From the NCBI GenBank assembly GCA_029245955.1, contig JAQWOH010000027.1:1-64000 (forward strand): 64,000 bases of DNA, written 5' to 3'. Positions within the stretch are counted from its first letter, which is position 1. Each line of letters starts with the position of its first letter. Position numbers and translations under genes: made by a program. This DNA comes from Fuerstiella sp. GTDB lineage: Bacteria; Planctomycetota; Planctomycetia; Planctomycetales; Planctomycetaceae. The notes beneath the pieces were generated by a model. The model was not told the DNA's origin, did no database searches, and worked only from the letters and a program-made list of their open reading frames with translations. Positions 9,277-18,963 of the stretch are shown one piece after another.

Positions 9277-9630
9277 ATGTCAGAATCGACCGTCACCGCA
9301 CCGAATCTACTGCGAGTCGTGACTGGTGCAGTTGCGGGTGGCGTGCCGGGATTCATCGCCTTCGGGCTGTTATTCAGACGAGGACTTTATGGAATGGTGG
9401 TGCCCGGAGCGATGACGGGATGGGCCTGTGGTGCGTAGTCTGGTGGTCGGCCGATTCCGCTGGAGATACTGAGTGCGATTCTGGCGGCAGGAACGTGTCT
9501 GTTCACAGAGTGGCACTATATTCCCTTCCTTGCGGATGACAGCTTTTCGTGCTTTCTGCTCAACTTAACGATCTTCAGCTGCGCACGCCCCTTTCACACG
9601 GTAGCGGGCATCGTTACCGGGGGGCATTGA
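9277..9630 (+). pseudogene. small membrane protein gene interrupted by an amber stop
   Basis: An ATG with a purine-rich AGGAAAAAC site upstream opens a frame of 53 codons, ending at TAG (9436-9438). The same frame then continues without a stop for 64 more codons to TGA at 9628. The first half has a hydrophobic Gly-rich helix (AVAGGVPGFIAFGLLFRRG), the second two further hydrophobic stretches (ILAAGTCLFTEWHYIPFLADD). Read through, it would be a 118-codon membrane protein, resembling small unnamed planctomycete proteins I remember. A single nonsense mutation, a sequencing error or readthrough would all explain it; the mutation is simplest. Confidence 0.55.
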
Positions 9631-9646
9631 ATGAATTCTAACGGGG

Positions 9647-11557
9647 TCATTCTGCTGAAGTAACTTCCCAGACGGATCGATAGGCGCCAGACTGCTCGAA
9701 CCAGCTCAGTAATTTAGTAAAGAAGTCGTCGGCGGCCAGCGTTGCACTGTCGCCGATGACAACCAGTTTTCGTCGGGCTCGTGTCAACGCAACGTTCATT
9801 CGCCGTGCGTCCGACAGAAAACCGACTTCGCCTTTGCCGTTTGAACGTACCGTGCACATCACCACGGCTTCTTTTTCGCGGCCCTGAAAACCATCAACGG
9901 TATCAACTTCCAGATGGTCGTATTCGGTGTGCTGCCGCAGCCACCGTACCTGAGCCGCGTAGGGCGCGATCACCGCGATATCGCGAGGATTCAATCCTGC
10001 CTCACAAAGCGCATTGACCTGTTGCAGCACGAGTCTGCCTTCCTGAGGATTCAATCGACTGAGACCTTCAGGTTCCTGTTCTTCTTCCCAGCCCGCTCCG
10101 GCGGTATCGATGAATACGACGGGGCTGGCGTCGACAGTCGTGTCGTCGATTGATGGTAGATCCGTCAGCAGATGCTGTCTTACGGAATCGTCTGCGGTCA
10201 GCCTCCCGTCGTAAAAATGCCGAGACGAAAAGTCCATGATCTGTTCGTGCATTCGATACTGTACAGTCAGCTGACGAGTGACGGCATCGCCATAGTGTTC
10301 CACCAGTCGCTGCATCAGGCTGACCGCGTACCCCTCTTTTGCAGCCGCGCTCGACAGTATGGTGGGCGGCAACTGACAGTGGTCTCCGGCCAGGACAATC
10401 CGGTCGGCGTATTTCATTGGCACCCAGCAGCCCGGTTCAACGCTCTGGCAGGCCTCATCAATCACCAACAGATCAAACGGATGATCGTCCAGAATACTGA
10501 AGTCAAAACTGACCGTTGCACAGATGACCCGTGCACCGGCGATGACCTCGCCGATTGCCTGGCGTTCCAGCATCCTCGCGTGACGCCGCAGTTCACGAGC
10601 TTCCTGACGCTGTTGATATTTTTGGCCCGATGCGGGTCTGGCACGCGTAAATCGACTGGCTTTGCGTTCCAGCTGATCGGCTTCACGCAGCATTTCATGA
10701 ATGACATGGTGTGCGTCATGCTGTTCCACAAGGGCATCGAGAGTGTGGCTGCGCACGACTTCCAGCACTCGAGCCGGATGGCCCAGGCGCACGGCATTCT
10801 CTCCCGCAGCAATAAGACGTTCCAGCAGATTATCCACCGCGGTGTTGCTGGGGGCACATGCCAGGACGCGCTCGCCATTGGCGACAGCCTGTCTGATCAG
10901 CTCAACAACGGTTGTCGTCTTTCCCGTTCCGGGCGGGCCGTGAATGATCGCCAGGTCGTTGGCCGACATTGCAAATTCGACGGCCTGCTGCTGCGAATCG
11001 TTCAGGCATTCGGCACGCGCCGCGTCAACATTCGTACGGAATGTCGGGGGTCGGTCATACAGCATCAGATCCCGCAGCTGACCGGGGCGGCTGGTTGCCT
11101 TTTCGGCCGTCTTCATGGCTGCAAGTTGTCTTTTTCGAGTGACCTCATCCGGTGATAAATCAAGGCGAAATCGATCACCTTCGGGCCAGTCATCAATGGC
11201 GATCTCAAGCGAGTCCGGCCGTCGAGCACTCACCACTCCCGGCCGTGACTCGCCCTGGCCGTCACCATCAGGTGAAAGAATGACCGGGCTGCCTGCCTTG
11301 AACCGGTGCCACGGAAGTCGTTCAGTGGATCGGCGTTTCTGCAGGGTGATCAGGTAACGGCCGCCCAGTCCGGTGGTGTGAGTCCTCACGACCATGTCCA
11401 GCAGCGTTTCTCCTCCGCGTTCGGCCTGTGCAGACGATTGCACGTGACGCCGCTGCTCCAGTCGTTCGCGTTCGGCATCCCCTTCCATCTCCAGCCAGCG
11501 GCGAAGGTTATTGAAATGCTGGTCAGGTCTGAGCGGCGGATTGGGGGTTTGTGACAT
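9647..11557 (-). CDS. SF1 DNA/RNA helicase, IGHMBP2/Upf1-like
   Basis: A 636-residue superfamily 1 helicase. An N-terminal beta-rich part of about 150 residues (SMUBP2-type) precedes the motor. Walker A is GPPGTGKTTT (about residue 205), motif II VIDEACQSVEP, motif III LAGDHCQLPPT, motif IV QYRMHEQIMDFSS, motif V VDTVDGFQGREKE and motif VI NVALTRARRKLVVIGD. These define the Upf1-like branch, which unwinds nucleic acid 5' to 3'. The chosen start (11557) follows the helicase homology; the frame is open to 11641. It is a stand-alone gene, and its exact cellular job in bacteria is not known. Confidence 0.88.
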   Translation of the reverse strand: MSQTPNPPLRPDQHFNNLRRWLEMEGDAERERLEQRRHVQSSAQAERGGETLLDMVVRTHTTGLGGRYLITLQKRRSTERLPWHRFKAGSPVILSPDGDGQGESRPGVVSARRPDSLEIAIDDWPEGDRFRLDLSPDEVTRKRQLAAMKTAEKATSRPGQLRDLMLYDRPPTFRTNVDAARAECLNDSQQQAVEFAMSANDLAIIHGPPGTGKTTTVVELIRQAVANGERVLACAPSNTAVDNLLERLIAAGENAVRLGHPARVLEVVRSHTLDALVEQHDAHHVIHEMLREADQLERKASRFTRARPASGQKYQQRQEARELRRHARMLERQAIGEVIAGARVICATVSFDFSILDDHPFDLLVIDEACQSVEPGCWVPMKYADRIVLAGDHCQLPPTILSSAAAKEGYAVSLMQRLVEHYGDAVTRQLTVQYRMHEQIMDFSSRHFYDGRLTADDSVRQHLLTDLPSIDDTTVDASPVVFIDTAGAGWEEEQEPEGLSRLNPQEGRLVLQQVNALCEAGLNPRDIAVIAPYAAQVRWLRQHTEYDHLEVDTVDGFQGREKEAVVMCTVRSNGKGEVGFLSDARRMNVALTRARRKLVVIGDSATLAADDFFTKLLSWFEQSGAYRSVWEVTSAE

Positions 11558-11715
11558 GGCGACGGAGCATACCGAGCTGAGTTCGCAGTACAATGGTGCG
11601 CCGCAGGCACACACTGTCTGCAGGGGGCTGCAGCACCCCATGACTTTCGTCCGGAAATCAACACCAGCGAGAGTTTTTTCGTCCCGCCGTTGATTTATGC
11701 TGCCTTATGCGCCGA

Positions 11716-12342
11716 TCATCGTATAACAATTTCGCGTTCGATGAACCGGATCAGTTGTTGCGCAATGCTGGTCTTCAGGCCGTGAAATTCTGCCAGCGTC
11801 GTTGCCTCGGGGGACAGAACCTCGACGTGATTTTCCAGCGAAGAAATTGCGGCAGTGTCGTTCAGTACAATACAGTCGCAGTGTTTCATCCGGAGCTTGC
11901 GCATGGCGTTCGTTCGTGGATCCTGAGACTCCAGAGCAAATCCGACGACCCAGCGATGACCTTTCCGGCCACCCAGTTCAGCCAGAACGTCGGACGTTTC
12001 GACCAGTTCCAGAACGATCGGACTGCCCGTCTTGGTGATCTTTCCGTCGACACGTTCCCTGGGTTGATAGTCACATACTGCTGCCGTTGCAATGACTCCA
12101 TCGCACGCGGGAAACAGTTCCAGACAGGAGGACCTTAATTCGTTGGTGGTTTCAATCTGGGTCACGCGGACTCCGGCCGGAACAGGCAGGTCAACCGGTC
12201 CGGTCACCAGAATGACCTCGTGGCCCGCCGCGATCGCCGCTTCTGCAATGGAATAGCCCATTCGGCCGCTGCTGGCATTCGACAGAAATCGAACGTCGTC
12301 GACGTATTCGCGTGTTGGTCCGGCTGTGATCAGAATGCGCAT
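11716..12342 (-). CDS. coaB: phosphopantothenate-cysteine ligase (CoaB, stand-alone)
   Basis: A 208-residue protein equivalent to the C-terminal half of bifunctional CoaBC. It begins MRILITAGPTREYVDDVRFLSN, the CoaB nucleotide-binding start. It continues with SSGRMGYSIAEAA, the active-site region ATAAVCDYQP and FALESQD. It joins cysteine to 4'-phosphopantothenate in coenzyme A synthesis. It starts six bases after the coaC stop on the same strand, so the two halves are separate polypeptides from one operon, whereas most bacteria fuse them. Confidence 0.9.
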   Translation of the reverse strand: MRILITAGPTREYVDDVRFLSNASSGRMGYSIAEAAIAAGHEVILVTGPVDLPVPAGVRVTQIETTNELRSSCLELFPACDGVIATAAVCDYQPRERVDGKITKTGSPIVLELVETSDVLAELGGRKGHRWVVGFALESQDPRTNAMRKLRMKHCDCIVLNDTAAISSLENHVEVLSPEATTLAEFHGLKTSIAQQLIRFIEREIVIR

Positions 12343-12348
12343 TAGGGC

Positions 12349-12900
12349 TCACTCCGCAAACTGGTCTGCCAGCACTTTCAGAATTGTTTCCGGAGCAGCC
12401 ATACGACCGGCGCCGACCTGTCCACAGCTCAGCCAGCCGTCTTCAGGGTCCACGATCATCATGCCGTCTTCGACGATCTGGCTGACATTGCGCTGCACCG
12501 ATGGCTTGGCCCACATCTCACAGTTCATGGCCGGCGCGACATAAACCGGCGCTTTCGTCGCCAGCACGGTTGTCGACAGCAGGTCGTCGGCAAAGCCGTT
12601 GGCAATTCGAGCAATACTGCTGGCGGTTGCCGGCGCGATGATGACAACTTCAGCACGTTGTGCCAGTCCGATGTGTTCGCCCCGGTAATGTTCTCTGACT
12701 TCAAATCCTTTGCTGTGCACGGGACGATTTGTCAATGCTTCAAACGTGGTGGCACCGATGAACTGGTGTGCGGATTCAGTCATGATGACCGACACGATCG
12801 CACCTCTCTGCGCCAGTTTACTGCACAAATCTGCCGACTTGTACGCAGCGATGCCACCGGTGACTCCCAGCAGAACTTCCCGATTTTTCAGTACCGACAT
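12349..12900 (-). CDS. coaC: phosphopantothenoylcysteine decarboxylase (CoaC, stand-alone)
   Basis: A 183-residue flavoprotein of the HFCD family. It has an FMN-binding N-terminus (LLGVTGGIAAYKSADL), the catalytic His region and the substrate-clamp motif APAMNCEMW. It decarboxylates phosphopantothenoylcysteine to 4'-phosphopantetheine. The family's second conserved segment, GWLSCGQVGAGRMAAPE, holds the catalytic Cys. It is followed directly by coaB. A terminator lies about 65 bases upstream, so coaCB appears to be a separate unit from rpoZ-gmk. Confidence 0.92.
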   Translation of the reverse strand: MSVLKNREVLLGVTGGIAAYKSADLCSKLAQRGAIVSVIMTESAHQFIGATTFEALTNRPVHSKGFEVREHYRGEHIGLAQRAEVVIIAPATASSIARIANGFADDLLSTTVLATKAPVYVAPAMNCEMWAKPSVQRNVSQIVEDGMMIVDPEDGWLSCGQVGAGRMAAPETILKVLADQFAE

Positions 12901-12963
12901 GGTTCCTGTTGCCTTAAGCCGCTAAAAGACCTCCAACCGTCGTGTCAGTCCACAGCATGACAC

Positions 12964-12994
12964 GAAAACAGGCGTTGCGAAACCGCAACGCCTG
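12964..12994 (-). terminator. terminator of the gmk-rpoZ transcript
   Basis: A perfect 11-base-pair stem (12969-12979 with 12984-12994) with a four-base loop. Read on the minus strand it is followed by TGTTTTCG, giving a short U-run. It lies about 115 bases past rpoZ and before coaC. Confidence 0.8.
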
Positions 12995-13111
12995 AGATGA
13001 TGTCCGTCTGAACTCCGGCCCGCCAGTCACGTTGACATACGCAGGGATGATTTTCAGCTCGAAGCCGTGGCTCCAAGCAAACCGCCAGGGCAGGCCTGCG
13101 GTGTTTCACAT

Positions 13112-13399
13112 TTACAGGTCGTCGATTCCGGGACCACCGTCTTCTGCCAGAAGTGCTTCGAGCGCGTCCACTGTGTCCGATTCGTCTTCCACAACCTGAA
13201 CCCGGCCACTGGTGTCCAGATAGATTTTGTCGGTCATGATTTCAGCAACCACGATCTCCATCAGGTCTTTTGTGGGCAGATCAACCAGCGCGCGAGCACC
13301 CCGATTCAAGGCGACCATTCGCTTTTGAACCAGTGTCGTCAGCTTAAACCGTCCACCTACTTTTCTCGCAATCTCGTCTTCACGAAACTCGTCATGCAT
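13112..13399 (-). CDS. rpoZ: DNA-directed RNA polymerase omega subunit
   Basis: A 95-residue protein with the omega pattern: a first helix in which [23 protein letters not shown] resembles the RpoZ/RPB6 core, then a conserved [17 protein letters not shown] segment. It has an acidic C-terminal tail. Omega supports assembly of RNA polymerase. It overlaps the end of gmk by eight bases, the gmk-rpoZ pairing seen in many bacteria, which supports the call. Confidence 0.85.
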   Translation of the reverse strand: MHDEFREDEIARKVGGRFKLTTLVQKRMVALNRGARALVDLPTKDLMEIVVAEIMTDKIYLDTSGRVQVVEDESDTVDALEALLAEDGGPGIDDL

Positions 13400-13997
13400 T
13401 CGATGCCGTCTCCTCAGACTTCAGGATCTCACAGATTTCACCGATGGCTCGCTCCAGTTGGTCGTTGACCACAATGTGGCGATACCGGTCCGCAGATTGT
13501 AACTCGCTGGCCGCAGTTGCCAGCCGTTTCCGGATAACTTCCTCATTTTCCGTGCCGCGAGACCGCAAACGGCGTTCAAATTCTTCGGCAGAGGGTGTCT
13601 TCAGGAATATCGTAACAGCATCCGGATACTGCTGCATTACGTTCAACGCGCCTTCGACGTCGATTTCCAGGAAAGCCCATGCATTTTCGGTCCAGGCTCG
13701 CTCGACTTCAGATCTCAGCGTCCCATACAGAAAACCTGACGAAAACACTTCGGCAAATTCGAGAAATTCGTTTTCTGACAGACGGCTGCGGAAGTCCTCA
13801 TCTGTCAGGAAGTAATAGTCTTCGCCGTCCGCCTCCTGAGGCCTCGGCTCACGCGTGGTCGCAGATACGGACTTCATCAGCTTCACCGGAGCGTCGTTGA
13901 TCAGTCGGTTGACGATCGTCGTCTTTCCACTGCCGCTTGGCCCGGACAGGATTAGTACACGTTGACCGGAGTTTGAATTTTGTCCGAGTGTATTCAT
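13392..13997 (-). CDS. gmk: guanylate kinase
   Basis: A 201-residue GMP kinase that makes GDP from GMP and ATP. The P-loop is [13 protein letters not shown]. The GMP-binding part shows [13 protein letters not shown] and [12 protein letters not shown], with [11 protein letters not shown] and [10 protein letters not shown] following, all in the family order. The frame opens further upstream, but the ATG at 13997 just before the P-loop gives the normal length. It lies between yicC and rpoZ, the common bacterial gene order. Confidence 0.95.
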   Translation of the reverse strand: MNTLGQNSNSGQRVLILSGPSGSGKTTIVNRLINDAPVKLMKSVSATTREPRPQEADGEDYYFLTDEDFRSRLSENEFLEFAEVFSSGFLYGTLRSEVERAWTENAWAFLEIDVEGALNVMQQYPDAVTIFLKTPSAEEFERRLRSRGTENEEVIRKRLATAASELQSADRYRHIVVNDQLERAIGEICEILKSEETASNA

Positions 13998-14136
13998 TGT
14001 CCAGCTTCTGTGAGGACTGCCATTGTCGCACAATGCATGCGCGTCGGCAAAAGATCCTGCAACAGTCTTTTTCGCGAGCGTCAGACGCTCGATCACAGGG
14101 TTTTTCAGTATAGAAGACGGCCGATCGCTGTGTGCT

Positions 14137-15027
14137 TCACTCCACGTTCTGCAGGATTTCGCGAATCCGCTCGATGGCTGCCTTCATCTCAACCACATTG
14201 TGAGCAATGGTTACGTTATTGGCTTTGGACCCAATCGTATTGATTTCCCGAAACATTTCCTGCCCCAGAAACTCCAGCTTCCGGCCCATCGATTTTTCGT
14301 CATTCAGAAAGCGGCGGAACTGCTGGATATGCGACCTCAGTCGCGTGATTTCTTCATTGATGTCACAACGATCAGCAAACATCGCAACTTCACGAATGAC
14401 GTCTTTGTCTGCCACCGGTGCTTCTGTGTCATGGATGGCTTTTCGGACACGATCCAGAAGTTTTTCACGATATTCGGACACAACAACCGGAGCATGTTTT
14501 TCGACTTCGTCGACCTGCTGTTCGATGCTGTTGCACTGCAGTGTCAGGTCCTGCAGCATTGACTCGCCTTCTGTCCTGCGAAAGTCCTGGAAATGGTCCA
14601 GCGTTTCACGCAGGGCGGCCTCGAGTATTGGCCAGACAGATTCGACAGTTTCGACAGACAGTTCGGACTCCGACACAACGCCTGGCAACTGCAGCAGATC
14701 CGACAGCACAACCGGCGAAGCCTTCTCCGCTGGCAGCTCTTTTGTCACTTCGGCTAACTGCTGCAGATATGCATCCAGAACTGTCCGGTCGATGGAGTAA
14801 CCGCTGGACTGAGACGTCAGTCGAACACGAAACGAGAGCTGTATGGCGCCTCGTGCGATGTTTTCTCGCACCAACTTTTCAATATTGCTTTCGAAACGAG
14901 CGATGACGTCCGGCAGACGCATGGATACCTTGAGGTATCGATTATTGACCGCTTTCAGTTCGATGCTGACATAAGCTGATTCGGACTCACGCAATGCATT
15001 TCCAAACCCCGTCATACTTAACAGCAC
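14137..15027 (-). CDS. yicC: YicC family endoribonuclease
   Basis: A 296-residue protein that starts with the family signature [11 protein letters not shown]. It has the N-terminal motif [17 protein letters not shown] and the C-terminal segment [22 protein letters not shown], which holds conserved acidic residues. YicC proteins are reported to be metal-dependent endoribonucleases. It lies upstream of gmk-rpoZ on the same strand with a gap of about 140 bases, the neighbourhood usual for yicC. Confidence 0.92.
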   Translation of the reverse strand: MLLSMTGFGNALRESESAYVSIELKAVNNRYLKVSMRLPDVIARFESNIEKLVRENIARGAIQLSFRVRLTSQSSGYSIDRTVLDAYLQQLAEVTKELPAEKASPVVLSDLLQLPGVVSESELSVETVESVWPILEAALRETLDHFQDFRRTEGESMLQDLTLQCNSIEQQVDEVEKHAPVVVSEYREKLLDRVRKAIHDTEAPVADKDVIREVAMFADRCDINEEITRLRSHIQQFRRFLNDEKSMGRKLEFLGQEMFREINTIGSKANNVTIAHNVVEMKAAIERIREILQNVE

Positions 15028-15159
15028 TGGAAAACCTCTCTCAGTACCGACGATGATTCGGTGCCAATAGTGTGGAAATCGTCACGACGGCGGGATGGTG
15101 ATTGGCGACGGATCGTGCAGTTGCACTCTGGCCTGCAGAACTCCCTCTGCAAGTCCCCG

Positions 15160-15753
15160 TCACTCTTTTGGTGTGTCGCCCTCAGTTGGCTCTTCGTCCG
15201 CCGGCTCTTCTTTAGCAGCTGATTCTGGTTTCGGTGTTGAATCAGCGGCCTCAGTTTCAGGTTCTTCCGCAGACTCTGCGTCATTCTCCGCTGGAGCCGG
15301 CGATTCTTCTTCATTCGCTTCCGGATCAGCGCCCGCGTTGTCCGTCGCTTTCTTTTCGCCATCTGCGTCGAAGTTTTCATCGTCTGCTTCTGCAGCTGCC
15401 TTTTCAGGCTCTTCCGCCTGCTCTGTCTCCGGAGGCTGTGCGCTCTCATCTGTATCTGCGGGCTCTGGTGCCCCCACAAATGCCTCTGTCCCAGTCGACT
15501 CGTTCTTGGCGATCGCTCTCATTGAGATACCCAGCAGGCCTGCTGTGGCAACCCAGACAACAGCGACAATGATTGTGATCTTTGTGAAAACGTCACCTGC
15601 GCGAACACCTAAAGCACTCTGCCCGCCCATGCCTCCAAAGGCCCCCGCAAGTCCACCACCACGGCCACGCTGAATCAGTACCAGCAGAATCATGATGATG
15701 CTTGAAAAGACCAGCAGTATTAACAATGTGTAGAACACAAAACTGTATGTCAT
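15160..15753 (-). CDS. secG: preprotein translocase subunit SecG with long acidic tail
   Basis: A 197-residue protein. Residues 1-85 are normal SecG: two membrane helices flanking the cytosolic loop [21 protein letters not shown]. SecG supports SecYEG in protein export. From about residue 86 a tail of some 110 residues follows, made largely of Glu, Ala, Asp, Pro and Ser. SecG is usually 75-120 residues, so this tail doubles the protein. It is low in complexity and likely unstructured. The gene lies between tpiA and yicC on the minus strand. Confidence 0.9.
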   Translation of the reverse strand: MTYSFVFYTLLILLVFSSIIMILLVLIQRGRGGGLAGAFGGMGGQSALGVRAGDVFTKITIIVAVVWVATAGLLGISMRAIAKNESTGTEAFVGAPEPADTDESAQPPETEQAEEPEKAAAEADDENFDADGEKKATDNAGADPEANEEESPAPAENDAESAEEPETEAADSTPKPESAAKEEPADEEPTEGDTPKE

Positions 15754-15986
15754 AATTCCATATACTCCGTGGCCCGCACGTTGGGTGTTCTGCAGGGGGC
15801 GATCAATGATTGAAGGTCAGCGGTAACTGAATTCCCTCAGGATCGTGAGATGTTAATTGTCGTGTAGTGATCACGTGAGGTGTGACACTGTCTTCATAAG
15901 CCTGCACAAGCGGTCGTCATACTACAAGACTGAGATCGTCCGACGAGCTTAAATTCATCATTGCTGTGTTTGCTGCCGTTGCCAAC

Positions 15987-16760
15987 TCAGGCTGTTGCCA
16001 GTTTTCGAGCCGCATCGATGATGGGCACGAACAAGTCCGGTTTCAGGCTCGCGCCGCCGACCAGAGCCCCGTCCACATTTGTTTGTCCCATCAGTGTTTC
16101 GGCGTTGTCGGGCTTAACACTGCCGCCGTAGAGAATGCGGACATTATCTGAGAATGTCGAATTGTAGCGATTGGCGATCCAATTGCGAAGATGTTCATGA
16201 GCAGATTCCGCCTGCTCCGGACTTGCCGTGACCCCTGTGCCAATGGCCCAGACGGGTTCATATGCGATTACCAGGTCTTTCCCATCCTGCTCAGAAATAT
16301 CAGCCAGTCCGCCGGTCATTTGAGCATCAAGAACGGATTCGGTATGTCCACCTTCGCGGTCGCTCAGCAATTCACCCACGCACAGAATGACCTTCAGACC
16401 GCCAGCAATGGCTGCTTTGACCTTGCGGTTGATGGTTTCGTCGGTCTCGCCCATGACGTGCCGCCGTTCGCTGTGGCCGATGATGACGTAATCGCAGCCG
16501 ACGTCCCGCAACATGTCGACAGCAACCTCACCTGTGAAGGCTCCACTCGCTTCGAAGTACACGTCCTGAGCTCCGACCTGCACTCCGCTGCCAGCGACTT
16601 TGTCGCTAATTGTTGTCAGGTACGGATAGGGTGGGCAGACCAGAACCTCCACGCCGTCTTCTGCCGCGGGCGAATCGACAGCCAGTGCGGCCGCCAATTC
16701 CTGACCGCTGGCGCGGTTGGTGTTCATCTTCCAGTTACCCGCAACGAGAAACCGTCGCAT
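15987..16760 (-). CDS. tpiA: triosephosphate isomerase
   Basis: A 257-residue glycolytic TIM barrel that interconverts dihydroxyacetone phosphate and glyceraldehyde 3-phosphate. All catalytic sites are present: AGNWKMN (Asn and Lys), IGHSERRH (His), [11 protein letters not shown] (Glu) and [10 protein letters not shown] (phosphate grip). The ATG at 16760 is chosen because an AGGAGA ribosome site sits at the correct distance; the upstream TTG at 16775 overlaps that site. It is followed by secG, a known pairing. Confidence 0.97.
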   Translation of the reverse strand: MRRFLVAGNWKMNTNRASGQELAAALAVDSPAAEDGVEVLVCPPYPYLTTISDKVAGSGVQVGAQDVYFEASGAFTGEVAVDMLRDVGCDYVIIGHSERRHVMGETDETINRKVKAAIAGGLKVILCVGELLSDREGGHTESVLDAQMTGGLADISEQDGKDLVIAYEPVWAIGTGVTASPEQAESAHEHLRNWIANRYNSTFSDNVRILYGGSVKPDNAETLMGQTNVDGALVGGASLKPDLFVPIIDAARKLATA

Positions 16761-17159
16761 TATCTTCTCCTTCAAATTACCACATGGCCGCGACTGAACT
16801 GTAAGTGGTCGCCTGGACCTGAAGGGTCCGTTCCGACTGGTCGCTCTGGGCGACTCGGCAACAACATGTTTTCAGCGGAACAAGCCCCGAAAGTGGGGGC
16901 CAGCGTACTGAAATCTACAAATAGAAGGGGCATCGTACTATGGGCCATTGGCAGGTCAACTGCGATCACCAGCGGATCCGCAGCTTTCGCCCGTTGCACG
17001 ATGGGGATCTCAGGATCGGCAAAACGGGCTGTTTCGTGTTGCCCAGGTTCCCTCGCATTCTGGCAAACACCGCAACCGGACCGCCCCCTGGACGGCAGAA
17101 TTGCTTTCTCGCCAGCGACAGATCGCGAACGCGACACTGACAGCTCCACTTGCGGAGAC
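16761..17159. other. intergenic region between pheA and tpiA
   Basis: 399 bases between two minus-strand genes. No RNA gene, clear terminator or promoter was seen; the open frames on both strands have no recognisable product. Confidence 0.5.
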
Positions 17160-18323
17160 TCAGTTCAACGGTTCACTGCGAGGGTACGAGCCCAGAATTT
17201 CCAGTCGGTCTGCCATAGACTCCAGTGCCTTCAGTGTTCGCTTGATCTTGGCGTCGGTCACATGCCCTTCAAAATCAAGGAAGAACAAGTACCCGATTTC
17301 CGGAGACCGCAGCGGGAAGGACTCAATCCACGTCAGATTGACCTTGCACTTCTTAAAGACCTGCAGCGCATCTGAAAGGGAGCCAGGTTTGTGTGGTATC
17401 TGCAGTAGAATTGCGGTGCGATCGTGTCCTGTGGGTTCAGCAATGGAATCGCCGATAATGGCGAAACGCGTCATATTATTGCGATTATCTTCTATGCATT
17501 CGGCAACGATCTGGATGCTGTACTGGACGGCCGCCTGTTGACTGGCCACGGCCGCTGCACCTGGTTTGTCGCGAGCCAGCTGGGCCGCAGTTGAAGTGCT
17601 GGTGACTTCGATCAGTCTGGCATGCGACATGTTCTTCGCGAGCCAGTCGCGGCATTGCGACAGTGCCTGTGGCTTGCTATAGATCTCAGTGATTTCGCTT
17701 CGATCGCATCGTGCCAGCAGGTTGTGGTGGACATGCAGCTGGATTTCCCCACAGATTCTGAGGGGCAGTCGCGTGAACATGTCCAGTGTGTCAACAATGC
17801 GTCCATCTGTGCTGTTTTCGATGGGCACCAGGCCGTAATGCACATGCCCCCGATTTACTTCCTCAAAAACCGTCGCAATGGTACTGACGGGAACGAGATC
17901 CGCAGACTCGCCGAATCTGTTGATTGCGGCCAAGTGTGTAAAACTATATGCCGGGCCAAGATAGGCCACTCGGATATTCTTGACGCGTTGCCGTCCGGCA
18001 CTCAACACGCCTCGGAAAATAGATTTCAATTCGACCGTCGACAGCGGACCCTTGTTCATGCCTTCAAGCATGGTCCACAGTTTGACGTCGTCCTGGACAT
18101 CAAAAACGGCCTCCTGCGGAGATTCCGATTGAGCCACTTTCTTTAGAAACGTTTCCACCCGTTGATTCAGCAGGCCGACCAGTTCTTTGTCGATTGCAGC
18201 GAGTTTTTGATCCGGACTGGCCGGAGCGGAACGTGTCTTTACAGTCTTGGCCGGTGACGGGGCTGAAGCCGGTTTTTTTGCCACCTTCTTCTTGACGGTT
18301 TTTGTGGCTTTTTTCTTTGCCAT
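17160..18323 (-). CDS. pheA: bifunctional chorismate mutase/prephenate dehydratase (P-protein)
   Basis: A 387-residue enzyme for two steps of phenylalanine synthesis. Residues 1-38 form a Lys/Ala/Pro tail of histone-H1-like composition. Residues 39-112 are an AroQ-type chorismate mutase helical domain ([16 protein letters not shown]). Residues about 117-295 are prephenate dehydratase with [26 protein letters not shown] and the catalytic Thr-Arg-Phe in [10 protein letters not shown]. An ACT domain (about 305-380, [11 protein letters not shown]) ends the protein. The feedback motif ESRP reads ESFP here. The frame is open nine codons further upstream. Confidence 0.93.
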   Translation of the reverse strand: MAKKKATKTVKKKVAKKPASAPSPAKTVKTRSAPASPDQKLAAIDKELVGLLNQRVETFLKKVAQSESPQEAVFDVQDDVKLWTMLEGMNKGPLSTVELKSIFRGVLSAGRQRVKNIRVAYLGPAYSFTHLAAINRFGESADLVPVSTIATVFEEVNRGHVHYGLVPIENSTDGRIVDTLDMFTRLPLRICGEIQLHVHHNLLARCDRSEITEIYSKPQALSQCRDWLAKNMSHARLIEVTSTSTAAQLARDKPGAAAVASQQAAVQYSIQIVAECIEDNRNNMTRFAIIGDSIAEPTGHDRTAILLQIPHKPGSLSDALQVFKKCKVNLTWIESFPLRSPEIGYLFFLDFEGHVTDAKIKRTLKALESMADRLEILGSYPRSEPLN

Positions 18324-18963
18324 GATGGTCCTTAGCGCCGTGGCAGACATGAAGTGGCAGCGCAGCTGCTGGGGAGGGACGGGACGATACTGAAGGAGGG
18401 TGTTGTGATACCTCGTCCCGGAATTCGCTTGTACCGGTGACGTTTTTCATTTTCAAGGTGGGCTATCTTCTCATCCCAAAGGTTACAGCAAACCTCTGCT
18501 GATTCCCCAAAAATGCCTCGTGAATGACATGTGTGGCCAAAATGGCACTCCAGCCGCTCGCGGTAATAATGCCAGAATGGCACTCCCCTGCCGGGTTGAT
18601 TTTCGGACCCTCCCTGCCACATTGTCGTATTTTTGCTCGAAATCATGCATTGTTATGTGTCTAAGGTGTTACTGAGAAAACGCTTAGAACAACAGAATGT
18701 GTTTTGGCGCGCATTATGCTTTTGAGCAGCTGGAATGTCATGGGCCTGCCCGTTTGTGACGCGGTCATTGCGGGAGGGTTTTGAGCTGTTGAGCGCATGG
18801 GGTAGCCGCGCTTGATTCGCCCAAGGTGGCAATTATTCAGGTCGTTGATGAGGCCGAAATGGTTTCGGTGCACCAGTCAGAGGTTACTCGGTTCAGTCAT
18901 GATCACATACGAGACCTTCAGCGTCTCAGCAATCAATCGATAAAAGAAGTCAGGAGCTCACAG
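18324..18963 (+). promoter_or_regulatory. dnaK upstream region with two direct repeats
   Basis: 640 bases between divergent pheA and dnaK. The 11-base direct repeat AATGGCACTCC occurs at 18541-18551 and again at 18576-18586. Each copy is preceded by GCCA two or three bases earlier (GCCA-AAA-TGGC and TGCCA-GAA-TGGCA), so each is also a small inverted repeat. The half TGGCACTC is close to one arm of the HrcA operator CIRCE, but the matching arm is absent. Candidate heat-shock control element. Confidence 0.4.

Noticed and set aside
18541-18586. True CIRCE operator before dnaK
   Set aside because: Both TGGCACTC copies point the same way and the GAGTGCTAA arm is absent at nine bases.
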